Below, in pieces: positions 8,726-16,818 of a stretch of DNA of 64,000 nucleotides. The notes below the pieces were generated by a model. It ran no database searches. It saw only the letters and a program-made list of their open reading frames with translations, and had not been told where the DNA came from. Numbering within the stretch: the stretch's first letter is position 1; each line of letters opens with the position of its first letter. Source of the stretch: Sphingomonas pruni NBRC 15498 (lineage in GTDB: Bacteria; Pseudomonadota; Alphaproteobacteria; Sphingomonadales; Sphingomonadaceae); contig NZ_BCYZ01000012.1 in NCBI RefSeq assembly GCF_001598455.1, positions 1 to 64,000 on the forward strand, written 5' to 3'. A program made the position numbers and the translations under genes.

Positions 8726-9403
8726 CTAGTCGGATTTTTTCTTCGCTCGTCCCGTTCCGCCGGCATGCCGCAGCGGATATTTCTCCAACGCACGCTGCCA
8801 CGAAACGCTGTCCGTCAGGCGGGATTGCACGATGTGGAGCTTTTCCCAGCCGGGGAGCTGATGGAGCAGGCGTCGCGTGGTGTCGACCAGCACCGGCGGA
8901 ATGGTGGGGCTGAAGGTGATACGGCTGATGGCGGCCCGGTCTAGCGGGATGTGGATCACGTCGTCCTCGTCCCCACCGACCGCGATGGCGCGAAATTCGG
9001 CTTCGTCGCGGAAACCGGCGCGCTTCATGAACGGCAGGCGATGGATGTCACTGGCGTCGATCGTCGCGATATCGGCGATGCGGACATAGTCGACCGGCCC
9101 GATCAGGCAATTGGGGCGACCGTCGAACATCGCGCAGAACCGCGCCTTGTCAAAATGAACGCAGACACCCGCCGATCCCCCGGCGAACACCTGCCAATGG
9201 TGGAAGGTTTCGGGCGCCTCGGTCAGGCAAACGGCGCCGACGAAACCGTGGCCGAGATGCTCCTGATAAACCGCCATCGCCTTGCGGTCATTGGCGTCGA
9301 CCCAGGCCGACGGGCTGACGAGCGTGATCCGCTCGTTCATCAGCATGTCGATCGCCACCGGCAGGCTGGTGTAACGGCGCAGGCTCGGGCTTGGCTTGGC
9401 CAT
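8726..9403 (-). CDS. DUF2971-like protein
   Basis: A 225-residue soluble protein. The order of segments (SLRRYTSLPVAIDML, then SPSAWVDANDR, then HHWQVFAGGSAGVCVHFD, then a charged EAEFRAIA block) follows DUF2971, a family of unknown function often found in accessory regions. The C terminus is basic (GRAKKKSD). It lies 11 bases downstream of arfB on the same strand and may share its transcript. No catalytic motif is recognisable. Confidence 0.55.
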   Translation of the reverse strand: MAKPSPSLRRYTSLPVAIDMLMNERITLVSPSAWVDANDRKAMAVYQEHLGHGFVGAVCLTEAPETFHHWQVFAGGSAGVCVHFDKARFCAMFDGRPNCLIGPVDYVRIADIATIDASDIHRLPFMKRAGFRDEAEFRAIAVGGDEDDVIHIPLDRAAISRITFSPTIPPVLVDTTRRLLHQLPGWEKLHIVQSRLTDSVSWQRALEKYPLRHAGGTGRAKKKSD

Positions 9404-9414
9404 CCTCTATTCCC

Positions 9415-9834
9415 TCAGTCGATGCGGACCTTGCCGCGTCCAGCCTTCACTGTGCTGCGACCTTTCTTCTCGTCGACCCGCCGCGCCTTGGCCGCGCGCG
9501 ACGGCTTGGTCTTCACGCGTCTGGCCTGGCGGACGTGCGCAGAGCGGATCAGGTCGGCAAGCCGCTCGCGCGCATCCTGGCGGTTGGCTTCCTGCGTCCT
9601 GAAACGCCGTGCGGTGACCAGCAATTCGCCGCCCGCCGTCATCCGGCTGCCGGCCAATTCCTTGAGCCTCTCATAGGCATAAGGCTGGAGGCCGAGCGCA
9701 AAGACATTGACCCGAAGCTGAACCGCGGTCGCGACCTTGTTGACGTTCTGCCCGCCCGGCCCGGTCGCGGCGAGGAAGCGTTCTTCGACAATGGCCGTAT
9801 CGACTCGGTCGACCCAGCCGTCTCCGTCACTCAT
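9415..9834 (-). CDS. arfB: alternative ribosome-rescue factor ArfB (GGQ peptidyl-tRNA hydrolase)
   Basis: A 139-residue homologue of class-I release factors that lacks the codon-recognition domain. The catalytic loop GPGGQNVNK is at residues 25-33, and a long basic tail rich in Lys and Arg follows from about residue 100, as in YaeJ/ArfB, where the tail enters the empty mRNA channel. It hydrolyses peptidyl-tRNA on stalled ribosomes. The ATG at 9834 is chosen because the upstream part of the frame overlaps the pseudouridine synthase gene and looks non-coding. The start overlaps that gene's end by eight bases, so translation is probably coupled. Confidence 0.9.
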   Translation of the reverse strand: MSDGDGWVDRVDTAIVEERFLAATGPGGQNVNKVATAVQLRVNVFALGLQPYAYERLKELAGSRMTAGGELLVTARRFRTQEANRQDARERLADLIRSAHVRQARRVKTKPSRAAKARRVDEKKGRSTVKAGRGKVRID

Positions 9835-10480
9835 GACCGAAGCCCGCAGCCGCGAACCGTTCGGGGATCGGAGCGACGGCATGGATCGCCGGCCTGCCGT
9901 CACGAGGGACGACCAATTCAGCGGCGTGGAGCAGCATCCCGGCCTTGTCGGCGCGGCCATAGACCGCGTCGCCGACCACCGGGATGCCCAGCCCCTCGAG
10001 CGCGTGGACGCGAATCTGATGGGTTCGGCCGGTCGCCGGACGGAACTCGACCAGGGCGCGTCCGCCGGCAGTGCGGAGCACGCGCCAGGCAGTGCGCGCG
10101 GCTTTGCCATCGGGCGAACCCGTCATCCGCCACCCCTCTTCGCGAGACGAGACCTTCGCGAGCGGAAGGTCGATCACGCCTTCCGTTGCATCCGGCACGC
10201 CTTCAAGCACGGCAAGATAACGCTTCTCCACGCGGTTTGCCTCGAAGGCTTGTTGCAGGCGGGCGTGAGCCTTGGGGTTGCGCGAGAGGAGCAGGCAGCC
10301 CGACGTATCCTGGTCGAGCCGATGCACCGCCATCGGCCAGCGTTGGAACCCGAACGTCAGGCTGTCGAGATGGTTCTTCAGACTGATCCCGCCACGGCGC
10401 GGCGGATCGACCGGCAGGCCCGCAGGCTTGTCGATCACCATCGCCTCACCGTCGAGGAACAACACCTTATCCGCCAGCAT
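9827..10480 (-). CDS. RluA-family pseudouridine synthase
   Basis: A 217-residue cytosolic RNA-modifying enzyme. The family motif HRLDQDTSG at residues 53-61 includes the catalytic aspartate D56, and the later GRTHQIRVH segment is also typical. There is no S4 domain, which fits the small RluA/RluC-type single-domain enzymes. It is the first gene of a minus-strand run with arfB and the DUF2971-like gene. Target uridine (rRNA or tRNA) cannot be assigned. Confidence 0.88.
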   Translation of the reverse strand: MLADKVLFLDGEAMVIDKPAGLPVDPPRRGGISLKNHLDSLTFGFQRWPMAVHRLDQDTSGCLLLSRNPKAHARLQQAFEANRVEKRYLAVLEGVPDATEGVIDLPLAKVSSREEGWRMTGSPDGKAARTAWRVLRTAGGRALVEFRPATGRTHQIRVHALEGLGIPVVGDAVYGRADKAGMLLHAAELVVPRDGRPAIHAVAPIPERFAAAGFGHE

Positions 10481-10551
10481 GGTCTACCCCTTGCCACTCA
10501 AGCCGCGCCCGTGCCAGTGGGTGCGTGCTTTGTTTCCCCAGGAGCGTGTTG

Positions 10552-11334
10552 ATGCCGTTGCGGTGGCTGCTGGTTGCCTTTGCTGTGTTCGCTCCTGCCA
10601 CGGCTCTCGCGCTGACCCCGGTCACCTTGTGCAACGGCCAGACCGTCGAGCCGCTGCCCGACGGCCGGGTCCTGGGGCATATTCCCTATCCCGATGGCAA
10701 TCCCGCCGACATGGTCACGATTCCCGGCAATTTCGGGATGGGGCGATCCTGCCAACTTCATCGTGATGCCGCAGCGGCGGTGAGCGAGTTGCTCGCCGCC
10801 GCCGATCAGGTGCCGGGGGTGAAAGGCAGGCTGCACGGCATATCCTGTTTCCGCACGACCGCACGCCAACGCCAGATCTTCTGTAGCCAGATCGGGCCGG
10901 GCAAAAGATGCAAGGACGCCGCGGAGCGCGCAAAAAGCTCGGCGCCGCCCGGCTATAGCGAGCATGCCACGGGCTATGCGCTCGATTTCGCGGTCCGGCC
11001 GCTGGCACCGGGTTGCGGCGATGTCAGCGATTGCATCGCCAATTCGCCGCCGGGCAAATGGCTGTTGCAGCATGCAACCGAATTCGGGTTCGAATTGTCG
11101 TTCCCACCGGGCAACGCGCAAGGCGTGACGTGGGAGCCGTGGCACTGGCGTTGGGTGGGCATCAGCGCGACCGCGCCAGGTGCTGCGGTCGCTCGAACCT
11201 TGTTCGCGACGGCGCGTACGCGCTTTCCGGCGTCACCCGGCATCCCCGATCTGTCGCCTGAATGGCAAGAGGCGATCCATGCGTCGCCCTCGTCAGTCGG
11301 GGCGCCGGCACCGGCGGAAACCTGGCCGAAATAG
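10552..11334 (+). CDS. VanY-type D-alanyl-D-alanine carboxypeptidase (M15B)
   Basis: A 260-residue exported zinc peptidase. The signal peptide spans about residues 1-20. The zinc and catalytic residues are all present: SEHATGYALDF gives H138 and D145, and WEPWHWRW gives E195 and H198. Six or more cysteines (27, 67, 99, 111, 120, 155, 161) suggest disulfides in the periplasm. It trims terminal D-alanine from peptidoglycan stem peptides. AGGAG eight bases upstream fixes the ATG at 10552. No resistance genes are nearby, so a cell-wall maintenance role is more likely than vancomycin resistance. Confidence 0.85.
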   Translation: MPLRWLLVAFAVFAPATALALTPVTLCNGQTVEPLPDGRVLGHIPYPDGNPADMVTIPGNFGMGRSCQLHRDAAAAVSELLAAADQVPGVKGRLHGISCFRTTARQRQIFCSQIGPGKRCKDAAERAKSSAPPGYSEHATGYALDFAVRPLAPGCGDVSDCIANSPPGKWLLQHATEFGFELSFPPGNAQGVTWEPWHWRWVGISATAPGAAVARTLFATARTRFPASPGIPDLSPEWQEAIHASPSSVGAPAPAETWPK

Positions 11335-11454
11335 GACCAGGGTCGACGGCAATTACTGCGCGGTGTCGGAGACGGAACACGATCGCTCCGGTAACTTGTG
11401 CCAGTCTTGTCGACGGAGCATAGGCCGATCATTGGCGAAAGATCGGGCACGGTA

Positions 11455-12477
11455 ATGCAGGAAATCGGTGTCGGCTTGATCGGCTATGGCCTGGCGGGCC
11501 GGGCGTTTCATGCCCCCTATATCCGTGCCACGCCTGGCATGACCTTACGCGCGGTCGTCACGCGCGATCCGGCCAAGGTTCATGCCGATCTGCCAGGCAT
11601 GCTTGTCGTTCCTGACGTCGCGACGCTGTTGGCCGAACCCGGCATCGATCTCGTCGTCGTCGCCAGCCCCGACCCGCTCCATGCCGCGCACGCGATTGCG
11701 GCGCTGGAGGCCGGCAAGCATGCACTGATCGACAAACCGTTCGCCACGAGCCTGGCCGATGCTCGCCGCGTCGCGGAAGCGGGCGAGACCTCGGGAAAAT
11801 TGGTGACGATATTCCAGAACCGCCGCTGGGATGCCGATTTCGGCACGCTGCGGCGGCTGATCGCGGACGGTTCGCTGGGTGAGATCGTCCAGTTCGAAAG
11901 CCATTTCGACCGGTGGCGTCCAACCCCGACGGGCCTGTGGAAGGAGGCGCGCGAAGGTGGTGCTTGGCTCGACCTGGGGCCGCATCTGGTCGACCAGGCG
12001 GTGCTGTTGTTCGGGCAGCCAGTGGGAGTGAGCCTGGATCTGGCGACGTTGCGCGGGGGCGCGCCGTCGCCTGATTATTTCCACGCAGTACTGCGCTATG
12101 AGCGCCATCGCGTCATTCTGCATGCTACCAAGCTCGCGGCGCAACACGGCCTGAGGTTCGCGGTGCATGGGACGCGCGCAAGTTGGATCAAGCATGGCAG
12201 TGACCCGCAGGAAGCCGCGACGCTCGCCGGGCGCGCGCCGGGAAGCGAGGATTGGGGTACCGATCCGATCCAAGGCGTGCTGACGATCGGCGATACCGGC
12301 GATACTTACCCTGTGCCCAACGAGCGTGGCGATTACCGGGTCTTTTGGCAGACGCTGGCCGATGCCATTCGCGGCAACGGCGCGAACCCGGTTCCGGCGA
12401 GCCAAGCGATCGCCGTGATGGAAGTGCTCGACGCGGGGCTGCGCAGCGCCGCCAGCCGCTCCGAGATTGCGCTCTAA
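11455..12477 (+). CDS. Gfo/Idh/MocA-family NAD(P)-dependent oxidoreductase
   Basis: A 340-residue dehydrogenase. The Rossmann motif GLIGYGLAGRAFHA lies at about residues 8-21, and the family's (E/D)KP segment appears as KHALIDKPFA near residue 100. The C-terminal domain is of the YdgJ/MviM kind. Members oxidise or epimerise sugars, inositols or related alcohols. The start ATG has only a weak purine tract. The stop overlaps, tail to tail, the last four bases of the convergent citrate synthase gene. The substrate is unknown. Confidence 0.85.
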   Translation: MQEIGVGLIGYGLAGRAFHAPYIRATPGMTLRAVVTRDPAKVHADLPGMLVVPDVATLLAEPGIDLVVVASPDPLHAAHAIAALEAGKHALIDKPFATSLADARRVAEAGETSGKLVTIFQNRRWDADFGTLRRLIADGSLGEIVQFESHFDRWRPTPTGLWKEAREGGAWLDLGPHLVDQAVLLFGQPVGVSLDLATLRGGAPSPDYFHAVLRYERHRVILHATKLAAQHGLRFAVHGTRASWIKHGSDPQEAATLAGRAPGSEDWGTDPIQGVLTIGDTGDTYPVPNERGDYRVFWQTLADAIRGNGANPVPASQAIAVMEVLDAGLRSAASRSEIAL

Positions 12478-13541
12478 GCCGCTCGCGCCCTTCCCTCCTC
12501 AAGATAGACCGACTTCGGTCGGATCAGGCGGCCGGTCAGCGCTTGCTCGCGGGCGTGGGCGATCCAGCCGGCGACGCGGCCCATCGCGAACACCCCGGTG
12601 AAGCTCTCTTTCGGAAAGCCCACCGCCTCGAGCAGCAATGCGGTGTAGAATTCGACATTGGTTTCGATGACCCGGCTTTGCTTGCGCTGACGCAAGGCGA
12701 CGAGCGCGACGCGTTCGACCTGTTCCGCGAATTCCAGCCGCCCGCCGACACGGTCGAGCGTGTGGAGGGCAGCCTTCAAGGCATCGGCGCGCGGGTCGCG
12801 GACGCGGTAGATACGGTGGCCAAAGCCCATCAGGCGGTCGCCATGATTGAGCGTACGATCGATCCAGGCGTGCGCGTCGCCTTCCGCGGCGATGCCGTCG
12901 AGCATTTCGATCACCGGGCCAGGCGCGCCGCCATGGAGCGGGCCCTTCAGCGCGCCCAACCCCGCCAGAACTGCCGATGTCAGCCCCGCCTGGGTCGACG
13001 CGACGACGCGCGCCGCAAAGGTCGATGCGTTGAGACCGTGGTCGCTGACCGTCACCAGATAGGCGTCGAGCGCCGCCCCGCCTTTATCGCGGCCGAGCAT
13101 CCGCACGACGTCGTCGGCGTGCCCGCAGGACGGATCCGGGGCGATCGGATCCTGCCCGGCGGATTGGCGAAGCAAAGCGGGAATCAGCACCGCCGGCGCG
13201 GCGATCAAGCGTAGCGCGTCGTCGAGCGTTACGCCGTCCGGCATCGGTGCGATCGCCGTGCGCATCGCGTCATAGACGGGAAGGTCCGCCAGCAGGGGCA
13301 ACAATGGGCGCGCGCGGTCGAACGCTTCGACGCGCGCTTGCCCCAGCGTCGCGGCCAAGCGCTCCGGGTCGGGCAGGTCGTCAAAGAAACCGCCGAACAA
13401 CAGATGCACGGTTTGTTCGAACGTCCAATGTCCGGCGAGCGCTTCCAACGGATGACCGCGAATGATCAACCGCCCCGCCTCGCCATCGACATCGGAGAGC
13501 ACGGTTTCCGCCGCGACGACATCTTCCAGACCGCTACTCAT
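12474..13541 (-). CDS. citrate synthase-family protein (citrate / 2-methylcitrate synthase type)
   Basis: A 355-residue citrate synthase homologue. The two catalytic histidines are in SDHGLNAST and GPLHGGAP, and GFGHRIYRVRDPRA is the usual oxaloacetate-binding loop. The third catalytic residue, normally Asp in a NVDFY motif, is Glu here (NVEFYTA), as in some secondary or methylcitrate synthases. GGGAG eight bases upstream fixes the ATG at 13541; an in-frame start 18 codons earlier would run into the divergent promoter. It is divergent from a second, HTH-fused citrate synthase 79 bases away. Its stop overlaps the convergent Gfo/Idh gene by four bases. Probably an accessory rather than the main TCA enzyme. 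Confidence 0.82.
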   Translation of the reverse strand: MSSGLEDVVAAETVLSDVDGEAGRLIIRGHPLEALAGHWTFEQTVHLLFGGFFDDLPDPERLAATLGQARVEAFDRARPLLPLLADLPVYDAMRTAIAPMPDGVTLDDALRLIAAPAVLIPALLRQSAGQDPIAPDPSCGHADDVVRMLGRDKGGAALDAYLVTVSDHGLNASTFAARVVASTQAGLTSAVLAGLGALKGPLHGGAPGPVIEMLDGIAAEGDAHAWIDRTLNHGDRLMGFGHRIYRVRDPRADALKAALHTLDRVGGRLEFAEQVERVALVALRQRKQSRVIETNVEFYTALLLEAVGFPKESFTGVFAMGRVAGWIAHAREQALTGRLIRPKSVYLEEGRARAA

Positions 13542-13600
13542 CGACCCAACTCCCTTGACGTGACGCGGCGCACATGGTCGTGTCGCAGCCGTCAATCAAT

Positions 13601-13610
13601 CTTGATCAAG
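13601..13610. promoter_or_regulatory. palindrome in the divergent citrate synthase promoter region
   Basis: CTTGATCAAG is a perfect 10-bp palindrome, flanked by TCAATCA and GAATCAATC, ten bases before the ATG of the HTH-fused citrate synthase and 59 bases before that of its divergent partner. It is a candidate operator for the fused DNA-binding domain. A TTGAT/ATCAA content like FNR sites is noted, but the spacing does not fit. Confidence 0.4.
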
Positions 13611-13620
13611 TGAATCAATC

Positions 13621-14799
13621 ATGCAGGAATGGCTGTCTCGCGAGGAGGCATTGGCTACGCTCAACGTGCGACCGCAGACGCTCTATGCCTATGTCAGCCG
13701 CAGGCTGATCGAGCGGCGCGCCGATGCGGCCGATCCGCGACGGAGCGAATATCGTGGCGACGACATTCTGGCGCTGACCAACCGGCGCGCGCGGGGACGG
13801 CGGACGGCGTCGATCGCGGCATCGGCGATGGCCTGGGGTGAACCTGTTATCCCGACGCGGATTTCGACCGTCGCGCATGGGCAGCTGATCTTTCGCGGGC
13901 GCCGGGCGGTGGATCTGGCTGATCACGCCACTTTGGAAGAAATAGCCGCATTGTTGTGGGAACGGCCGGTAGCGGCGTTCCCCACAGCTGTTGGCGATGG
14001 CGATCCCTTCCGTGCGCTAGCGGCGCTGATCGCCGGCGCCAAGCCGATGATTGGACGAGCGCCCGCCAAGCTTGCACAGGAAGCGTCGGTCGCTGTCGCG
14101 GCGATCGCCGGCGCGTTCGGTGCGGCTGGAGACGGACCGATACACGAACGCCTGGCACGCGGCTGGCGGCTCGATACAGCGGGCGCCGATCTTGTTCGGC
14201 GCGTGCTGGTGTTGCTCGCGGACCATGAACTCAATCCCTCCACCTTTGCCGCGCGCGTCGCGGCGTCGACGGGATCACCGATGGCGGCGTGTGTAATGGC
14301 CGGCCTGTCGACGCTGTCAGGGCCGAAACATGGCGGCGCCGGCGCCGCACTTGCCGCGCTCACTGCCGAAGCCCGGGCGAATGGCGTCGACGCAGCGGTC
14401 GCGCGCTGGCTGGCGGCCGGGCATGGCCTGCCGGGATTTGGCCATCCGCTCTATCCACACGGCGATCCGCGTGCCGCTGCATTGTTGCCGCTGGTCGCGC
14501 TCGACCCGGCGCTGATCGAGCTTCGCGACGTGGTGATGGACGCGACCGAGACATTGCCCAACATAGATTTCGCCTTGCTCGCGATCTCGGTCGCCCTTGG
14601 CCTGCCCGCAGACGCACCGTTCCGGCTGTTCGCCATAGCGCGCGGAGTCGGTTGGGCGGCGCATGCTATCGAGCAGTCGGCCAGCGGCGCGGTGATTCGG
14701 CCACGAGCCCTGTATCAAGGATTAGCGGCCGACGATCTCGGGACCGATCGCCAGGGCAACGAAAGGTGGGGCCCGGACGCCGTCGTCCGGGCCCCATGA
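13621..14799 (+). CDS. citrate synthase-family protein with N-terminal helix-turn-helix
   Basis: A 392-residue fusion. Residues 1-60 look like a MerR/excisionase-type winged helix (LSREEALATLNVRPQTLYAYVSRRLI is cut here to its core: NVRPQTLYAYVSR). Residues about 75-385 are a citrate synthase domain with LADHELNPST, SGPKHGGAG, GFGHPLYPHGDPRA and NIDFALL, so both histidines and the catalytic aspartate are kept. This architecture is a known but poorly studied family. It may be a metabolite-sensing regulator, an enzyme, or both. It is divergent from the other citrate synthase gene and has a palindrome immediately upstream, which suggests that it controls this gene pair. Confidence 0.82.
   Translation: MQEWLSREEALATLNVRPQTLYAYVSRRLIERRADAADPRRSEYRGDDILALTNRRARGRRTASIAASAMAWGEPVIPTRISTVAHGQLIFRGRRAVDLADHATLEEIAALLWERPVAAFPTAVGDGDPFRALAALIAGAKPMIGRAPAKLAQEASVAVAAIAGAFGAAGDGPIHERLARGWRLDTAGADLVRRVLVLLADHELNPSTFAARVAASTGSPMAACVMAGLSTLSGPKHGGAGAALAALTAEARANGVDAAVARWLAAGHGLPGFGHPLYPHGDPRAAALLPLVALDPALIELRDVVMDATETLPNIDFALLAISVALGLPADAPFRLFAIARGVGWAAHAIEQSASGAVIRPRALYQGLAADDLGTDRQGNERWGPDAVVRAP
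14768..14795. terminator. 11-bp perfect hairpin inside the citrate synthase 3' end
   Basis: Arms 14768-14778 and 14785-14795 are perfect reverse complements with a six-base loop. The hairpin is part of the last codons of the plus-strand gene (encoding WGPDAVVRAP) and lies between two convergent genes, so it can serve both. There is no clear T-run on either side. Confidence 0.5.
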
Positions 14800-14804
14800 T
14801 TTCG

Positions 14805-15803
14805 TCAGTAGGTGCCCGAGAAGCTACGGTTGAGGATGCGGCCGTCGCTGTCCTCGTCCTGATCCCGGCCGGCGCTGTCGCCGCCGAAGAACGCGCTTCG
14901 CTCTTCGTCACGCCAGTGCGCCTTGGCCTCTTCGGCGGTCTTTCGCACGATTACCTTGTCATCGACCCGGTCGATCCAGCGCGATGGGATCGAGTGATGG
15001 CGGCCGCCGGCATCGGGATCGCTCTTGGTGAGAAGGATGCGATCGCCGCGGACCTTGTCGACCGTGCCGATATGTTCGCCGTCCGAGCCGACCACATCCA
15101 TATGTTCGGTCACGCGCTGCAGGCTCGACCGCTGGGTCTGCCGTTCGTTGCGCCAGCTACCGAATTCGTTGGAAAACCGCTGCTGGTTCTCGCGGCGATA
15201 TTCGTCGTAATCGCGATCGAGCGCGGCGATCTGACCGGCGCGCCAGCTGTGATAGTCGTGGTCGCCACGATAGTCGCTTTGACCGCCATAACGCTGGTCG
15301 TAGCGCTGATCCGCTTCGCGCCGGCGCTCGGCCTCCTCGTCGCCGAACCATGACCGCACCTCGTCACCGGCGCGGGCGAAGAAGTTGCGGTCATCATAGC
15401 TATAGTCGCGCGGATCGCGGTCATATCCGCGAGCGGCGCTGCGCCGACCGCGATACATCTCGGCGCGCTCGTAATCGCGATCCTCGTCGCGGCGGTCACC
15501 GACATCGGCGAAGCGATTGCGATCGGGCGCGTAGCTGCCACGATAGCGTGCGCACGAGCCATAATCATATCCGCGATTGGCGAAAGTCGAGCTACGGCCG
15601 CGACCGTAATAGCCGCGGTCATAATCGTCGCGATCGAAATCCGGCCCACGGCGCGGGCCGATCATACCTGCGGCCTCATATTCGCGGGCGCTCGTATAGG
15701 TGCGATCCTGGCCCGAGCCATAATCGCGACCGTAATTGTCGTCGCCGGGCGCGTAATAATCGCCTTGCAGTGAATTGCCGCGGGGGTAGCGTTCATATGC
15801 CAT
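14805..15803 (-). CDS. DUF2171-domain protein with Tyr/Arg/Asp-rich N-terminal region
   Basis: A 332-residue protein. Residues 1-240 are low-complexity and very rich in Tyr, Arg, Asp and Gly. The C-terminal 80 residues form a DUF2171 (PRC-barrel-like) domain beginning VTEHMDVVGSDGEHIGTVDKV. No signal peptide or membrane segment is present. The ATG at 15803 follows AGAGG by nine bases and is preferred to one 14 codons upstream. DUF2171 proteins are often linked to general stress, but no function is established. The disordered basic/acidic region could bind nucleic acid or phase-separate; that is inference. Confidence 0.75.
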   Translation of the reverse strand: MAYERYPRGNSLQGDYYAPGDDNYGRDYGSGQDRTYTSAREYEAAGMIGPRRGPDFDRDDYDRGYYGRGRSSTFANRGYDYGSCARYRGSYAPDRNRFADVGDRRDEDRDYERAEMYRGRRSAARGYDRDPRDYSYDDRNFFARAGDEVRSWFGDEEAERRREADQRYDQRYGGQSDYRGDHDYHSWRAGQIAALDRDYDEYRRENQQRFSNEFGSWRNERQTQRSSLQRVTEHMDVVGSDGEHIGTVDKVRGDRILLTKSDPDAGGRHHSIPSRWIDRVDDKVIVRKTAEEAKAHWRDEERSAFFGGDSAGRDQDEDSDGRILNRSFSGTY

Positions 15804-16026
15804 CTGGCGGGTCCTCTCATCGGGGTTGGACGGCGAGCGCGGCAAAGGGGGGAACCGCGCCCGCCTGTCCGCTTAAACGGGGCGCAAAGGCCGCCAGTTC
15901 CGCAATTCAGCGACCGCTTGACGCAGGTTAGCGAGGTTGTCCGTCAGCTGGGCGCGACCTGTTTAGCCGACGCGGCAGACCGCGTGTTGCAAAGCCGGAA
16001 AATGGTCGCTAGAGGCTCGCGCTCCC

Positions 16027-16044
16027 AAGGGCGGAAGCGCCCTT
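16027..16044 (+). other. short perfect hairpin before tRNA-Ala
   Basis: AAGGGCG (16027-16033) and CGCCCTT (16038-16044) pair perfectly around a GAAG loop, ending 11 bases before the tRNA. It is probably a leader hairpin of the tRNA transcript or a terminator remnant. Confidence 0.4.
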
Positions 16045-16046
16045 GC

Positions 16047-16143
16047 GGCGTGGGCGGGGCTGTAGCTCAGATGGGAGAGCGCTGCAATCGCACTGCAGAG
16101 GTCAGGGGTTCGATTCCCCTCAGCTCCACCAGCCGCCCACGCC
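16047..16143 (+). repeat. 11-bp inverted repeat flanking tRNA-Ala
   Basis: GGCGTGGGCGG (16047-16057) and CCGCCCACGCC (16133-16143) are exact reverse complements at the two ends of the tRNA gene; nine bases of the left arm lie outside it. In the precursor RNA this would bring the leader and trailer together. Confidence 0.6.
16056..16131 (+). tRNA. tRNA-Ala (anticodon CGC)
   Basis: A 76-base cloverleaf with encoded CCA. The acceptor pairs GGGGCTG with CAGCTCC, including the alanine identity pair G3-U70. The anticodon stem CTGCA/TGCAG carries the loop ATCGCAC (anticodon CGC), and the T arm is GGTTCGATTCC. It reads GCG codons. The prophage relic begins directly after it. Confidence 0.93.
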
Positions 16144-16233
16144 AGATCGGACACGCTGCGTCGGCATAGCTAGGCTGTGATCGGCCGAGGGTCAGCGGCA
16201 AGAGGATAAAGCGAAACTGGCCCGGCCTGCTTT

Positions 16234-16752
16234 TCAGCAGGGACGTGTCGGACCGTTGCTCCACACCGCCGCTACCGTCGGCGCTTCCTCTTCGAGCGCT
16301 TGCAATCGATCGTACCACTGTCCGATGTTCTGCGCCGCCGGCGAAAGCTCCTCGGACTGCAACCGGGCGGCGATCCAGCGCGCGCGCAAGCTTTCCAACT
16401 CGATCCAGATCGCGCCGATGACGCCACTGGCGCGCGGTTCTCGCTGCCAGACGTTGACCCGCCCCGTTTCGATCGTTTCCCAAACGAGCGCTCCGATTTC
16501 GTCGGCGATCAGCCGGTCGATCGAAGGTCGGCGGGTACACAGATCACGAAGCGTCTCCGCGACCGGGATCAGAGCGCGCGCGGCGTCGATCAGCGCGGCC
16601 ACCGCCGGGTCCCCGCTCCAACAGTCGACAGCGAGAAGACGCACGCTCTCGGGATGGAGCTCGGGCAAGGGCTGAACAGCGGCAGGCGGCAATGATTGCT
16701 CCCACGCAGGAAGAATGGCGAGCAGCATATATGGGACATATTGTCCAACCAT
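16234..16752 (-). CDS. hypothetical protein controlled by the TTGGACA operator
   Basis: Up to 172 residues, mostly alpha-helical by composition, rich in Ala, Leu, Glu and Arg, with no motif I recognise. It follows the XRE repressor gene on the same strand. The 17-bp operator at 16732-16748 lies directly over the first codons if translation begins at 16752. An alternative ATG at 16728 would place the operator just before the start. Neither start has a Shine-Dalgarno sequence. The overlap with the operator implies tight control by the repressor. A phage or element gene of unknown role. Confidence 0.5.
   Translation of the reverse strand: MVGQYVPYMLLAILPAWEQSLPPAAVQPLPELHPESVRLLAVDCWSGDPAVAALIDAARALIPVAETLRDLCTRRPSIDRLIADEIGALVWETIETGRVNVWQREPRASGVIGAIWIELESLRARWIAARLQSEELSPAAQNIGQWYDRLQALEEEAPTVAAVWSNGPTRPC
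16732..16748. promoter_or_regulatory. 17-bp operator copy 2 (TTGGACA-type palindrome)
   Basis: TGGGACATATTGTCCAA is an inverted repeat with a 3-base centre. Read on the minus strand it shares the 15 bases TTGGACAATATGTCC with copy 1 at 17212-17228, in the same orientation relative to the gene that follows. It sits over the start of the 172-residue gene. Confidence 0.65.
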
Positions 16753-16818
16753 TCAATATTGCCAGCGGCAATCACTCCGCCGATTGACACAATCATCCGC
16801 AGGACGATCTGGCCAAAA

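Noticed and set aside
13602..13619. FNR/FixK-type site in the citrate synthase promoter region
   Set aside because: TTGAT and ATCAA half-sites are present, but their spacing is seven bases instead of four.
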